Virus record (IMG/VR): IMGVR_UViG_3300025086_000165
Span: 1 to 28,415 of that record
Direction: 5' to 3' (one strand)
Origin: a virus
Length of the DNA: 28,415 bases
Both the position numbers and the translations under genes were made by a program. Under the pieces are notes generated by a model that saw only the letters and a list, made by a program, of their open reading frames with translations, searched no databases and had not been told where the DNA came from. Positions 8,838 through 16,591 of this stretch are shown one piece after another; position 1 is the stretch's first letter; each line of letters begins with the position of its first letter.

Positions 8838-9457
8838 CCAAATCCAAAACTACCACCAGCACCTCCACCAGCACCAGCCGTGGCAACAGCGCCTAGGAAT
8901 GACATGGTGTTAGCTCCCATCGCGCCTAAAGCATCAGATCTTTGTTGTCCATATTGCTGAACCATTGCACCACTTCTAGCTATATCTGCAATTTGTCTAC
9001 CCTCTTGTGCTTGAAACATAAAAGTTTTCCCTAATATATCGGCCTCTTGCATTCTTTGTCCTTCTGCCATTCTCATTTGCATTGCCCCCGCTTCTCCTTG
9101 CGCTCTTAATTTAGCGTTTTGTGCTTCTTGCTGTTGAATGTTGGCTGCAATTCCTTGTTTACCTTTTAAAGCAGCTTGAGCTAAGGCGGTTGCACCCGCT
9201 GCGCCAGCGCCCGTAGTTCTTAGTGTGTCTAAAGTATTTGCTAAAGATATATCTGCTTGTTCTGCTTGCATTTCAGCTGCGCCCGTAGCAACTTGTAAAT
9301 TAGCAAATGGGTTTGAAATCATACCACTTAAATCCGATACGTTTTCATATGGATTTATAATTTTTTGTCTATTTGCTATTTGTTGGTCTAATTTTTCTTG
9401 AGCATTGATTTGCTGCTTTCTAGCTTTTCGGGCCGCTATTGCACTAAATACTGCCAT
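8828..9457 (-). CDS. Ala/Gln-rich putative internal virion protein, 209 aa, possibly extended by -1 frameshift to 8775
   Basis: The protein starts with a hydrophobic, basic segment (MAVFSAIAARKARKQQINAQ) and continues as long Ala/Gln/Met-rich helices (GIAANIQQQEAQNAKLRAQG, MRMAEGQRMQEADILGKT). It ends in a Gly-rich tail (GAGGGAGGSFGFGGN). Such Ala/Gln helical proteins, next to a giant protein, are typical of podovirus internal core or ejection proteins. The zero-frame stop is at 8828-8830. In the -1 frame the sequence continues LNAGSGTNTNRNFGYHPG and stops at 8775, only 14 bases before the next ATG, and the added residues share the Gly/Asn-rich character of the tail. The complete product may therefore be about 227 aa, made by frameshifting or disrupted by an indel. 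The start at 9457 follows the GNAT-like gene stop by one base. Confidence 0.78.
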   Translation of the reverse strand: MAVFSAIAARKARKQQINAQEKLDQQIANRQKIINPYENVSDLSGMISNPFANLQVATGAAEMQAEQADISLANTLDTLRTTGAGAAGATALAQAALKGKQGIAANIQQQEAQNAKLRAQGEAGAMQMRMAEGQRMQEADILGKTFMFQAQEGRQIADIARSGAMVQQYGQQRSDALGAMGANTMSFLGAVATAGAGGGAGGSFGFGGN

Positions 9458-9458
9458 A

Positions 9459-9866
9459 TTATATATTTTTTATTATTTCGTAGGAAGGTTTACTATCAAC
9501 AATCCAATTTAATTTTTTATGAGTTTCTATTAAATGTTTATTTCGACCTATTGAAAATACATGTTTAATTCCCTGATCTTTTAAAACTTGCTCCACGGCG
9601 TTAATTAATAGCTCTATCGCGTCTTTTCTGTCGCTTTCTCTATATTCTGGATTAGATATAATCCATTCAAGTAAAGCTGCTTTAGAATTAGTCATATAAA
9701 CAAATCCAGCAACTACACCTATATTGTTTTTTTCAACAATAAATCCACCTTTTCCATTATCTGGCAAAAAGGTTTTGGGTGGTGCTTGCCATTCTGGCCA
9801 CGCATCCCACCATTTAACTAATGTTTCATAGTCTGACTCATTGAGTCTGCGTATATTTAATTTCAT
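9459..9866 (-). CDS. GNAT-family-like acetyltransferase, 135 aa
   Basis: The layout fits a small GNAT protein: an N-terminal strand and helix (LNIRRLNESDYETLVKWWDA), strands GGFIVEKNNIGVVAGFVYMT and ALLEWIISNPEYR, a helix DAIELLINAVEQVLKD, and a motif-B-like end (RNKHLIETHKKLNWIVDS). Similar proteins occur in tail regions of marine phages. The acetyl-CoA pyrophosphate loop, normally R/Q-x-x-G-x-G/A, is replaced by RESDRKDA, with no glycine. Binding of acetyl-CoA may be altered or lost, and the protein may be structural. It abuts the 406-aa tail gene with no spacer and is followed after one base by the 209-aa gene, so it is co-expressed with virion proteins. The substrate is unknown; a virion or host protein amine is only a possibility. 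Confidence 0.72.
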   Translation of the reverse strand: MKLNIRRLNESDYETLVKWWDAWPEWQAPPKTFLPDNGKGGFIVEKNNIGVVAGFVYMTNSKAALLEWIISNPEYRESDRKDAIELLINAVEQVLKDQGIKHVFSIGRNKHLIETHKKLNWIVDSKPSYEIIKNI

Positions 9867-11087
9867 TTAACTTGATTTTACTATATTATGCGATACGGTA
9901 AATAACTCAACTTCGTCTGTTGTAGAGTCGTGCTTCATTTTTACTGTTGTAAAAAATCCTTTAATACCGGATACATCTACGCCTATAATTTGGTTTTTTG
10001 CAGTCAAAGTAGTATTATTTCTTATATGGGAATAATATTTGTTTTCTTTTTTAATAAAACTTGTGCCTAAAACTCCGCTTCCAATTGAAGTTGAACTTTT
10101 TCTAATAGGCCAAGATTTCATTGCTAAATCGGTTTCTGAAGATTCCATAACCCAGTCTGGGCTTCCTTCATAGTTTATGGTATTAAAAGATTTAACCACA
10201 GAGGGTTCAGCATTTACAACAAAAGTTATACTGCTTTCTTCAAATCCATCATAAAAATAATTTCTACTGGGATTAAGGGTACCATGATCCCATATATAAT
10301 TATCTTTTATTGTATAAAAATTTTTATTAATACTAAAGCCAAAGTCAGGATTGTAACTATAAAAACTTGTCCATCCTTTAACATCTTCTTCAAAAGCTAA
10401 AGTATTATATTCAGTATTGTTTTTAATATTCAATACATATTGGTCTAAGTTATCATCATACATTCCCACAATTTTAGAAGCTGTAGATAAATTATCTTTA
10501 AACCAATCTTTCATGCCTGCTTTAGATATTTCTGTTATACCATCTCTTGATAATCTTAACACCGCTCCTCTACTTTTATCAGTAAAATACTTTCTATTAC
10601 CCTTTAAAGCAAAACTTTCAGGGTTTTTACTAATCCCATATTTTCCTGTAAATGGTATAATTTGGCCTATAACAGCGGCTCCTGATGCGGTTAACTGCCC
10701 CCCTTCAGCTGTAAATAAGGCATCTTTATCAATTAAAGCTCTACTTACTTTATCTTCTTGAAATATTAACAAGTTTGTATCTTCTGCGTGTAATTTCTCT
10801 ATACTACCATTAACAGGATCTACAGACCTAGTTATTTTATCACCCGCGCTAAAAACGTTTATTTTATTAACATCGGTTTTAGAGTTATATATACCAGAAT
10901 ATATTAAAGCATTAGCTCTTTTATTTTCTTCGTAGTTTTCATTTGTAATATAAGCCTTCGGACCAAGACCGGCCGACGCCTCATTAAAACCTCCTTTTAT
11001 TCTCGATTCTTCCACATGAACAGTGTTCTGATCTGCTGCCCTAAGAATAAAGGTATTAAAAAATTGAATATCAACTACGTATGCCAT
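9867..11087 (-). CDS. Tail protein, C-terminal partner of the 1089-aa stabilisation protein, 406 aa
   Basis: The sequence is beta-rich with motifs that I recall at the C-terminal half of the long tail or 'stabilisation' proteins of marine and crAss-like phages: GLGPKAYITNENYEENKRAN, ALIYSGIYNSKT, LHAEDTNLLIFQEDKVSRAL, GKYGISKNPESFAL, RKYFTDKSRGAVLRLSRDGI and FNTINYEGSPDW. In those phages I remember the segment as continuous with the part that is here in the 1089-aa protein. Here it has its own ATG at 11087, in a different frame, after a 31-base gap that contains stops, so it is a separate cistron. The likely role is part of the tail hub or tube below the portal. There is no Shine-Dalgarno. 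The stop directly abuts the GNAT-like start. Confidence 0.78.
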   Translation of the reverse strand: MAYVVDIQFFNTFILRAADQNTVHVEESRIKGGFNEASAGLGPKAYITNENYEENKRANALIYSGIYNSKTDVNKINVFSAGDKITRSVDPVNGSIEKLHAEDTNLLIFQEDKVSRALIDKDALFTAEGGQLTASGAAVIGQIIPFTGKYGISKNPESFALKGNRKYFTDKSRGAVLRLSRDGITEISKAGMKDWFKDNLSTASKIVGMYDDNLDQYVLNIKNNTEYNTLAFEEDVKGWTSFYSYNPDFGFSINKNFYTIKDNYIWDHGTLNPSRNYFYDGFEESSITFVVNAEPSVVKSFNTINYEGSPDWVMESSETDLAMKSWPIRKSSTSIGSGVLGTSFIKKENKYYSHIRNNTTLTAKNQIIGVDVSGIKGFFTTVKMKHDSTTDEVELFTVSHNIVKSS

Positions 11088-11118
11088 ACTTTAAATTATT
11101 ACATTTTTTACTGCTTTT

Positions 11119-14100
11119 TTAAGCTATTGTTACCGCCCTGACCACACCATCACTACTTGTTTTAAAAACAAACGCCGCAACTTGATGACTGCAATAATTA
11201 GGTCCGCACATAGAATGCCAATCACCACCCGCTCCATCTGTAGCAGAACCCGTGCTAAAAAGAGCTGTTCCTGTTGCGTTGCTATACACTATATCAAACT
11301 CTTGGGGCAATGCATTGTTTCCATTGTGCCATGCTTGAACGCCTGTTGGTTCGTCAACCGCAGTAGCTGCCGTTGAATTACCATTGTAAGATCTCCAAAA
11401 TTGTGTATAAGGTGAGCCAGTCACTGTAATTTTTAAACTAGTATTAGGGCTATCACTTCCAGCAACGTCACTAGATTTTAAAACCAAAGTGTCGGCCATA
11501 CCATTCGATAAATTAACATTAGCACTAATTACACCTGTATTAGCATCAATACTGTATCTTCCTGTATTAGTTTGAGAAACCAAAGTAAACGTAACATTTT
11601 CTGTATTATTTGCTAAGCCTCCATTTAAACCAGTTATAGTTATACTTGTGTTCTGATTAGCTTGTACAGCCGCTATTGTTACACCTGGGGCTGTGTTTGA
11701 AACGTTATTGCCAGAGCCAACATTAATTTTAGCTGGAGTATTTTGCAAAGTAATTAAATGAGTTCTAGTATATGTTTCACTTGTATTATTTCTTGTTGCC
11801 GTAACAGAAACTATAAATTGGTCTGCAGATGTGTTTTTAAAATTAAAAGTTGTTGCTGTAACTAATTGATTCCCGCTTATTGCAAATATGCCAGGCCTAG
11901 AATTACCTAATCCGTCTGTTATACTGTTTATTGCAAAAGAAGCACCACCCTGTACTGGGTCCCCATTTGATTTTCTAGCTGTAAAAACACATACAGTTGA
12001 ACCAGAGGTGTCCGCTTCATTAAATGTTGTTGAATTTACAGTTATATCCGTAGGTGCTTCACCAGCGCTCGCGGCTATTTTATCTTTTAAATCTTGCAAT
12101 AATCCGCATGAGGATGTTTCGTAATATATATCAATAGATGAAACAAACGGCTGTGTTTCAAAAGCATATAGACTAAACGCTTTTGTTCCAGGCGCCCAAG
12201 TACTAAAATAAGAGCCTAAACCAGTTGGCATTTGTGCAAATAAAGGATTTTTTTCTTTAAGATACACTTCATTTAAAACATCAGTTGCGGCTCCTCCATC
12301 TAGTTTTTCTGTTAAACCTTGTTCTAAAGCGGTACCAATTGAAGTAACTTCAATAAAATCTACCCCGGTTTGTTGTTGTAAATTTGTGTAGTTAGCTTGT
12401 AAAACATTATTTTCTTTAATTTTTGGTAAAAGTCTAATATTGGAGCCTTGATTACCAGTTTCTGCATTAACATCAGTTACATCTCTAGGGACTTTATTTA
12501 TATTATCCCCGTGGAGTAAAACAAAAGAACTACGGTCGGCAGCGCTTGTCAATGTTCCAGCCTCTAACACTTGCGGTGAATATACGTTATAATAATCTTG
12601 TTCTGTTTGTTTAACTACAAACCTATAGGAATACCATCCTAAACGATTATCAGCACTGTTATATATATCGCTTCCAAGCGGTGTATTAAAAGTTGTTTTT
12701 AAACAACTATGATTCCAAGAGTTCGAGCCATTTGTTACAACACCAGTTTTAGGGTCAACAAAAGACGTTGACTCGTCTGGCAGTATAACAGGGGATTGCC
12801 TACCATATCTGTCAGAAAGAACAATACCTACTTGATATGTTCTATTTGATTTTACAGAAGACAATAAATATTCTTTATTTTTTAAGCTTTGATCACCGCT
12901 CCCAATAGTAATACTAGATGTATCAAAAACATCATCTGTATTTCTATTTTGTAAAAAATTTCCGTAGATTATTCTATTACCAGATATTTCTTGTGTTTTA
13001 GCTTTAACTGGTATAATATCTGAAACCCTAATTAAATCAGCTTCTGGAAGTGTTTTTGTTGCTTTAGTTGACTTGTAAATATATTCGTAGGTATATCTTA
13101 ACCTTGCAGATGTGCTACTTATAACCTCTATAATAGGCTTTACCGTTAGTGATGAGGTTCCAACTTTTATTATATCTATTACTTTTATAGCAGTGCTATC
13201 AGATTCAGAATATAATATTTCAATTTCTTTTATTTTTAATTTATTACTCCACCCGTAAGGTGATGAGGTGCCTACATTGAAAAAATACAAATCTGTATTA
13301 TTAGCTATTGCTGGGGAAATAGAAGCCGTTGTATTAAATGCTGTTGCTGTGGGTGTTCCAGTTACAACGTATAATTCATTATCAGCAGTTAAAACTATAT
13401 TATTAGCAGCAATTGTACCAGCAGCAGTATCTATTGCATGGGTTGTTCCCGATAATCCCGAACCATTATTAACTTTGGCGGTTGCGTGGGAAGATATAGA
13501 TTCATCAAATGGAAGAGTAATTAATAAAGAAACTTTATTAGCCTTATTAACCATATTGTTAACTACTGTAGTTTTTGCAATATCTGATATATCACTAGAC
13601 GTTAAAATACCCGCCATACCACTACTAGATGTCGAATATGTTCCATCATTAAATGTTTGTGAAGCTTTTCCAGGATGAAAACAATGTTGAGTAAACGGTG
13701 CCATCAATGAATATTCATTATTATCATATTTAAATCTATATGAAAATTTAACAAATTCTTCTTCAATTGTTTTACTTTTTATAGAAGAATCGTAAGATAA
13801 TTCTACTATTGGAGCAGCATAAGGAGCATATTGTGCAACGCTAATTTTGTCTTCTAAATAAACATCGTTACTATAGGGATTATTATTCCCTAACGCTTTG
13901 TCTATTTCTATTTTTCTAGGCTGATTATAATTATCAGTCCAAAATAAAATATTATCTAACCGATTTAAATGTGTTATAGGGTGTTGTTTACTAAAATTTA
14001 ATCTATAAGAGTCAACTAATGTTTTAAATGTTCCATCTTGTTTTGCATAAAATATTTTACAAACAAAAGAAGACCCAGCGTAATTAACTAAAGAAGAGCT

Positions 14101-14388
14101 TTCAGAAGCCGTTCCATCAAAATTTGTTACAAACCAAAATATTTCTCCAGTTAATGAATCTATATATTTACCTATTGTTTCACAAAAAGGAGCAGACGTG
14201 GGAAGATTTAAATTATCATTAAATAATTTTACATTTCCTTTTATATTTTGAACAGTTCCCACATCTGAGTTTTCAGATTTTGAAACTGTTATATTTTTTG
14301 CATCTCTATACTGGCCGTTAGGTAATAATCTATCATCAAGGTCTTTATTCATTTTACCTTGAACGAAGTTGTTTTTAATTTCTGGCAT
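11119..14388 (-). CDS. Large tail (stabilisation/hub) protein with immunoglobulin/cadherin-like insertions, 1089 aa
   Basis: The N-terminus (MPEIKNNFVQGKMNKDLDDR, LLPNGQYRDAKNITVSKSEN, VGTVQNIKGNV) is a hallmark, as I remember it, of long tail proteins in marine podoviruses and crAss-like phages. Other family-like segments are LDNILFWTDNYNQPRKIEID, EEFVKFSYRFKYDNNEYSLM, SGNRIIYGNFLQNRN and YQVGIVLSDRYGRQSPVILP. After about residue 780 the character changes to Ser/Thr/Asn/Gly-rich beta repeats. One immunoglobulin-like unit spans about 780-880, and a cadherin-like one with TGRYSIDANTGVISANVN lies at about 885-988. The last 100 residues form a separate domain with WHSMCGPNYCSH. The rest of the family fold seems to lie in the next gene (406 aa). 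The product is probably on the virion tail, with the repeats as surface-exposed decorations. Confidence 0.82.
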   Translation of the reverse strand: MPEIKNNFVQGKMNKDLDDRLLPNGQYRDAKNITVSKSENSDVGTVQNIKGNVKLFNDNLNLPTSAPFCETIGKYIDSLTGEIFWFVTNFDGTASESSSLVNYAGSSFVCKIFYAKQDGTFKTLVDSYRLNFSKQHPITHLNRLDNILFWTDNYNQPRKIEIDKALGNNNPYSNDVYLEDKISVAQYAPYAAPIVELSYDSSIKSKTIEEEFVKFSYRFKYDNNEYSLMAPFTQHCFHPGKASQTFNDGTYSTSSSGMAGILTSSDISDIAKTTVVNNMVNKANKVSLLITLPFDESISSHATAKVNNGSGLSGTTHAIDTAAGTIAANNIVLTADNELYVVTGTPTATAFNTTASISPAIANNTDLYFFNVGTSSPYGWSNKLKIKEIEILYSESDSTAIKVIDIIKVGTSSLTVKPIIEVISSTSARLRYTYEYIYKSTKATKTLPEADLIRVSDIIPVKAKTQEISGNRIIYGNFLQNRNTDDVFDTSSITIGSGDQSLKNKEYLLSSVKSNRTYQVGIVLSDRYGRQSPVILPDESTSFVDPKTGVVTNGSNSWNHSCLKTTFNTPLGSDIYNSADNRLGWYSYRFVVKQTEQDYYNVYSPQVLEAGTLTSAADRSSFVLLHGDNINKVPRDVTDVNAETGNQGSNIRLLPKIKENNVLQANYTNLQQQTGVDFIEVTSIGTALEQGLTEKLDGGAATDVLNEVYLKEKNPLFAQMPTGLGSYFSTWAPGTKAFSLYAFETQPFVSSIDIYYETSSCGLLQDLKDKIAASAGEAPTDITVNSTTFNEADTSGSTVCVFTARKSNGDPVQGGASFAINSITDGLGNSRPGIFAISGNQLVTATTFNFKNTSADQFIVSVTATRNNTSETYTRTHLITLQNTPAKINVGSGNNVSNTAPGVTIAAVQANQNTSITITGLNGGLANNTENVTFTLVSQTNTGRYSIDANTGVISANVNLSNGMADTLVLKSSDVAGSDSPNTSLKITVTGSPYTQFWRSYNGNSTAATAVDEPTGVQAWHNGNNALPQEFDIVYSNATGTALFSTGSATDGAGGDWHSMCGPNYCSHQVAAFVFKTSSDGVVRAVTIA

Positions 14389-14391
14389 GTA

Positions 14392-15531
14392 TTAGTGTTT
14401 AATAAATTTTGATTTACCTCTCATCACTTGTTCTAGTTCAGCAATTTTAAGGCTAGATAATCTTAATTTAGCATTTCTTATTGCTGCTCTTTTTTCTTTT
14501 CTAAATCTATTTATAATGTATTCAGGAAAGTTTGCTCTTGAACTAGCAACACCGTAAGTTATGTATTTATATATTGCGTCTTCTGCAAATTTATGTATTT
14601 TCATTTCATCATCCGTGCCTAAACCATCTGATGTGTACTTTAATGTAACTATTTGACCAGCTAATTCACTTGAAAAGCTTATTTTGCCATTTAATTCATC
14701 TATTATAAATACGCCGTTTTCTTGTGTAGTTTCTGGATTTGAACCTTTTCTACCGCCATAAGAAGTTATTTTTTGTAATCCTATGCTGGTATCATAACTA
14801 ATATCTTCTTCAGCAAAGTTACCTGATATTTTTCTATTATCAAATGTTTTAAATCTATCATCTGTTACAGGCGTTCCAGTTAATAAAGAACCATCAACAT
14901 CAAATAAATAATTGTAATCATCGTCTTGTAATATTGATTCTGATGGCTTAGATGTATATCTGGCTGGATAAACAATGTGCTCAATACCTGTATCATCTAT
15001 AAAAGATATTCTCACATAATGGATATAATCTTGTGGCATTGGTATAGATAAACTAGTGCCAACTTCAATTTCTTGTATTTTTTCTGTTCTAGCTATATCG
15101 TAACTAAATTCTTGTATCCCTCTTTTAGCATGGAATAATACATCTGATTTTTTTACACTAGGTATTAATTTACCATCACCAACAAATGCAACCATGTAGT
15201 TGTTTATAGCATCGTTTAAAGATATATATCTGTAATCCCCAAATTTATTTAATGAACCAGTTGGTTTAATTTCTATAATTTTACCAGCAAGCGGAGCGCC
15301 ATTGTTTGCAAGAACATCTGCATTGCTTACATTACCCGAAAAGGTTACTGTTGGGGAGCTATAACTGTAATTATTTGTGTTTATTTCTTTGCCATCTACA
15401 AATACAACAACACTAGTGGGAATTGATTCAAAAGCGGCTGTGGTTAAAGTAAACCCTGTAGCTGAACCTGTGCCAACAAACCCTTGTGATTTATTGTAAT
15501 ACGATTGATTTGTTTTTGTAATTAATCCCAT
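14392..15531 (-). CDS. Head-tail connector, tail tubular/P22 gp4-like protein, 379 aa
   Basis: The core (SLNDAINNYMVAFVGDGKLI, SDVLFHAKRGIQEFSYDIA, SIPMPQDYIHYVRISFID) resembles the tail tubular or gp4-like ring protein of crAss-like phages as I remember it, which joins the portal to the tail. Residues 1-90 form an added small beta domain (GTGSATGFTLT, TSVVVFVDGKEINTNNYSYS) of a kind also seen in phage fibres. The C-terminus is helical and basic (FRKEKRAAIRNAKLRLSSLK), as expected for a ring protein that packs against the portal. It lies between the 332-aa ring candidate (start 3 bases after that stop) and the long tail protein, in the order usual for connector genes. The ATG at 15531 is preceded by TAATAA and no Shine-Dalgarno. 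Confidence 0.82.
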   Translation of the reverse strand: MGLITKTNQSYYNKSQGFVGTGSATGFTLTTAAFESIPTSVVVFVDGKEINTNNYSYSSPTVTFSGNVSNADVLANNGAPLAGKIIEIKPTGSLNKFGDYRYISLNDAINNYMVAFVGDGKLIPSVKKSDVLFHAKRGIQEFSYDIARTEKIQEIEVGTSLSIPMPQDYIHYVRISFIDDTGIEHIVYPARYTSKPSESILQDDDYNYLFDVDGSLLTGTPVTDDRFKTFDNRKISGNFAEEDISYDTSIGLQKITSYGGRKGSNPETTQENGVFIIDELNGKISFSSELAGQIVTLKYTSDGLGTDDEMKIHKFAEDAIYKYITYGVASSRANFPEYIINRFRKEKRAAIRNAKLRLSSLKIAELEQVMRGKSKFIKH

Positions 15532-15534
15532 TTA

Positions 15535-16533
15535 TTATAAATTTTCTAATTGAACTTGTGAGTTTGCTTCAGCACTAGCAGCTTGAATTATTTGTGGGTC
15601 ACTGATTACAACCCCAGCATATTTTAAAATTCCAATAATTAATTGAACTCTATCAGAAATATGCAAGTCAAAATCAGTAGATGCCGAAGCGGTGTATGTA
15701 ATAGCCCCATAAGCATCTGTAGCACCTCCCCATACTGGTTCCGCTGGTATTTTTATATAGTCAAAAGTAATATTCTCACCAACTAAACTCATAGGACTTA
15801 CTTTAATACTTTGATGATCTCTATAATAAACAGGATAAGTTTTGGATGGGGCTGTTAATTTAGAAGAATTAACATAAGTAAATTCTGATTTATTTATTTC
15901 ATCAAAATTTACTGTTCTATTTAATCTTGAAAGATTAATTACTTTATATATATCTGTAGGTAATATAAAGTTGCCACTTACTAAATCAGTGCTTTCTATT
16001 GGAAACGTATAAGGATTATTTGCGCCTGTCATTAACGCTTGGGCAATAGTAATTACATCGCCCGCTGCATAACCTGATCCCGCTTCTGTAACTGTTATTG
16101 AAACAAAATTATTTGCGGTGGCTACAACAGTAACTTTTAAACCTGTGCCACTACCATTTGAAGTTGTGGCTAAATTTGAATATGTACCGGCTGTAACTTG
16201 TGTAGGAATACTAACACCCGTAGTTGTTGTTCTAGTCCTTACATTTGTACCAACTTTTATTCCGTTAATACCATACATTAATAAATTTGCTTCTTTAGAT
16301 AAAATATCTATTTTTTCTTTAATATTTGATGGAATATCACCGTATTCTGATACAGAACGATTTAAATTACTTTTTACAACTGCTCTATTGTAGTCATAAA
16401 AGTTTTTTTCTAATATATCAAGTTGGACCTGTGAACCTATTTTATTAAATTCATCTGGCGTTAAAAAACCTCTTGATTCTTTATTTAGTATTGATAATAC
16501 TGTTTTATATGTTGTATCAACTGATATTGCCAT
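15535..16533 (-). CDS. Structural ring/adaptor protein with an inserted beta domain, 332 aa
   Basis: The N-terminal helix region (VDTTYKTVLSILNKESRGFL, TPDEFNKIGSQVQLDILEKN) resembles a virion protein found next to the connector in many marine phages. The C-terminal part (LPTDIYKVINLSRLNRTVNF, YPVYYRDHQSIKVSP, NITFDYIKIPAEPVWG) looks like its other half. Between them, about residues 104-178 are Thr/Gly/Val-rich with GSGTGLKVTVVATANNFVS and AGSGYAAGDVITIA, a repeat-like beta module that I know from T4-like cyanophage structural proteins. The module appears inserted in a loop and may project from the particle. Position between the capsid block and the gp4-like gene suggests a ring of the portal-tail complex. 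The exact ring assignment is inference. Confidence 0.78.
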   Translation of the reverse strand: MAISVDTTYKTVLSILNKESRGFLTPDEFNKIGSQVQLDILEKNFYDYNRAVVKSNLNRSVSEYGDIPSNIKEKIDILSKEANLLMYGINGIKVGTNVRTRTTTTGVSIPTQVTAGTYSNLATTSNGSGTGLKVTVVATANNFVSITVTEAGSGYAAGDVITIAQALMTGANNPYTFPIESTDLVSGNFILPTDIYKVINLSRLNRTVNFDEINKSEFTYVNSSKLTAPSKTYPVYYRDHQSIKVSPMSLVGENITFDYIKIPAEPVWGGATDAYGAITYTASASTDFDLHISDRVQLIIGILKYAGVVISDPQIIQAASAEANSQVQLENL

Positions 16534-16553
16534 AATATTTTTTTATATAATGA

Positions 16554-16577
16554 TTAAGCCGCTTACTTGCGGCCTAA
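16554..16577 (-). terminator. Hairpin between the 261-aa and 332-aa genes
   Basis: On the minus strand the spacer reads TTAGGCCGCAAGTAAGCGGC then TTAATCATTATATAA. The stem GCCGC/GCGGC (loop of 6) extends by three A-T pairs after one mismatch. It is followed by a T-rich but interrupted tract, so it is a weak terminator or an RNA-processing or attenuation hairpin. The gene-free spacer is about 58 bases. Confidence 0.45.
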
Positions 16578-16591
16578 CCACTATAAGCATT

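Noticed and set aside
11088-11118. Frameshift or sequencing error joining the 1089- and 406-aa genes
   Set aside because: The frame after the 1089-aa stop meets another stop soon, the 406-aa gene has its own ATG, and no slippery heptamer is present.
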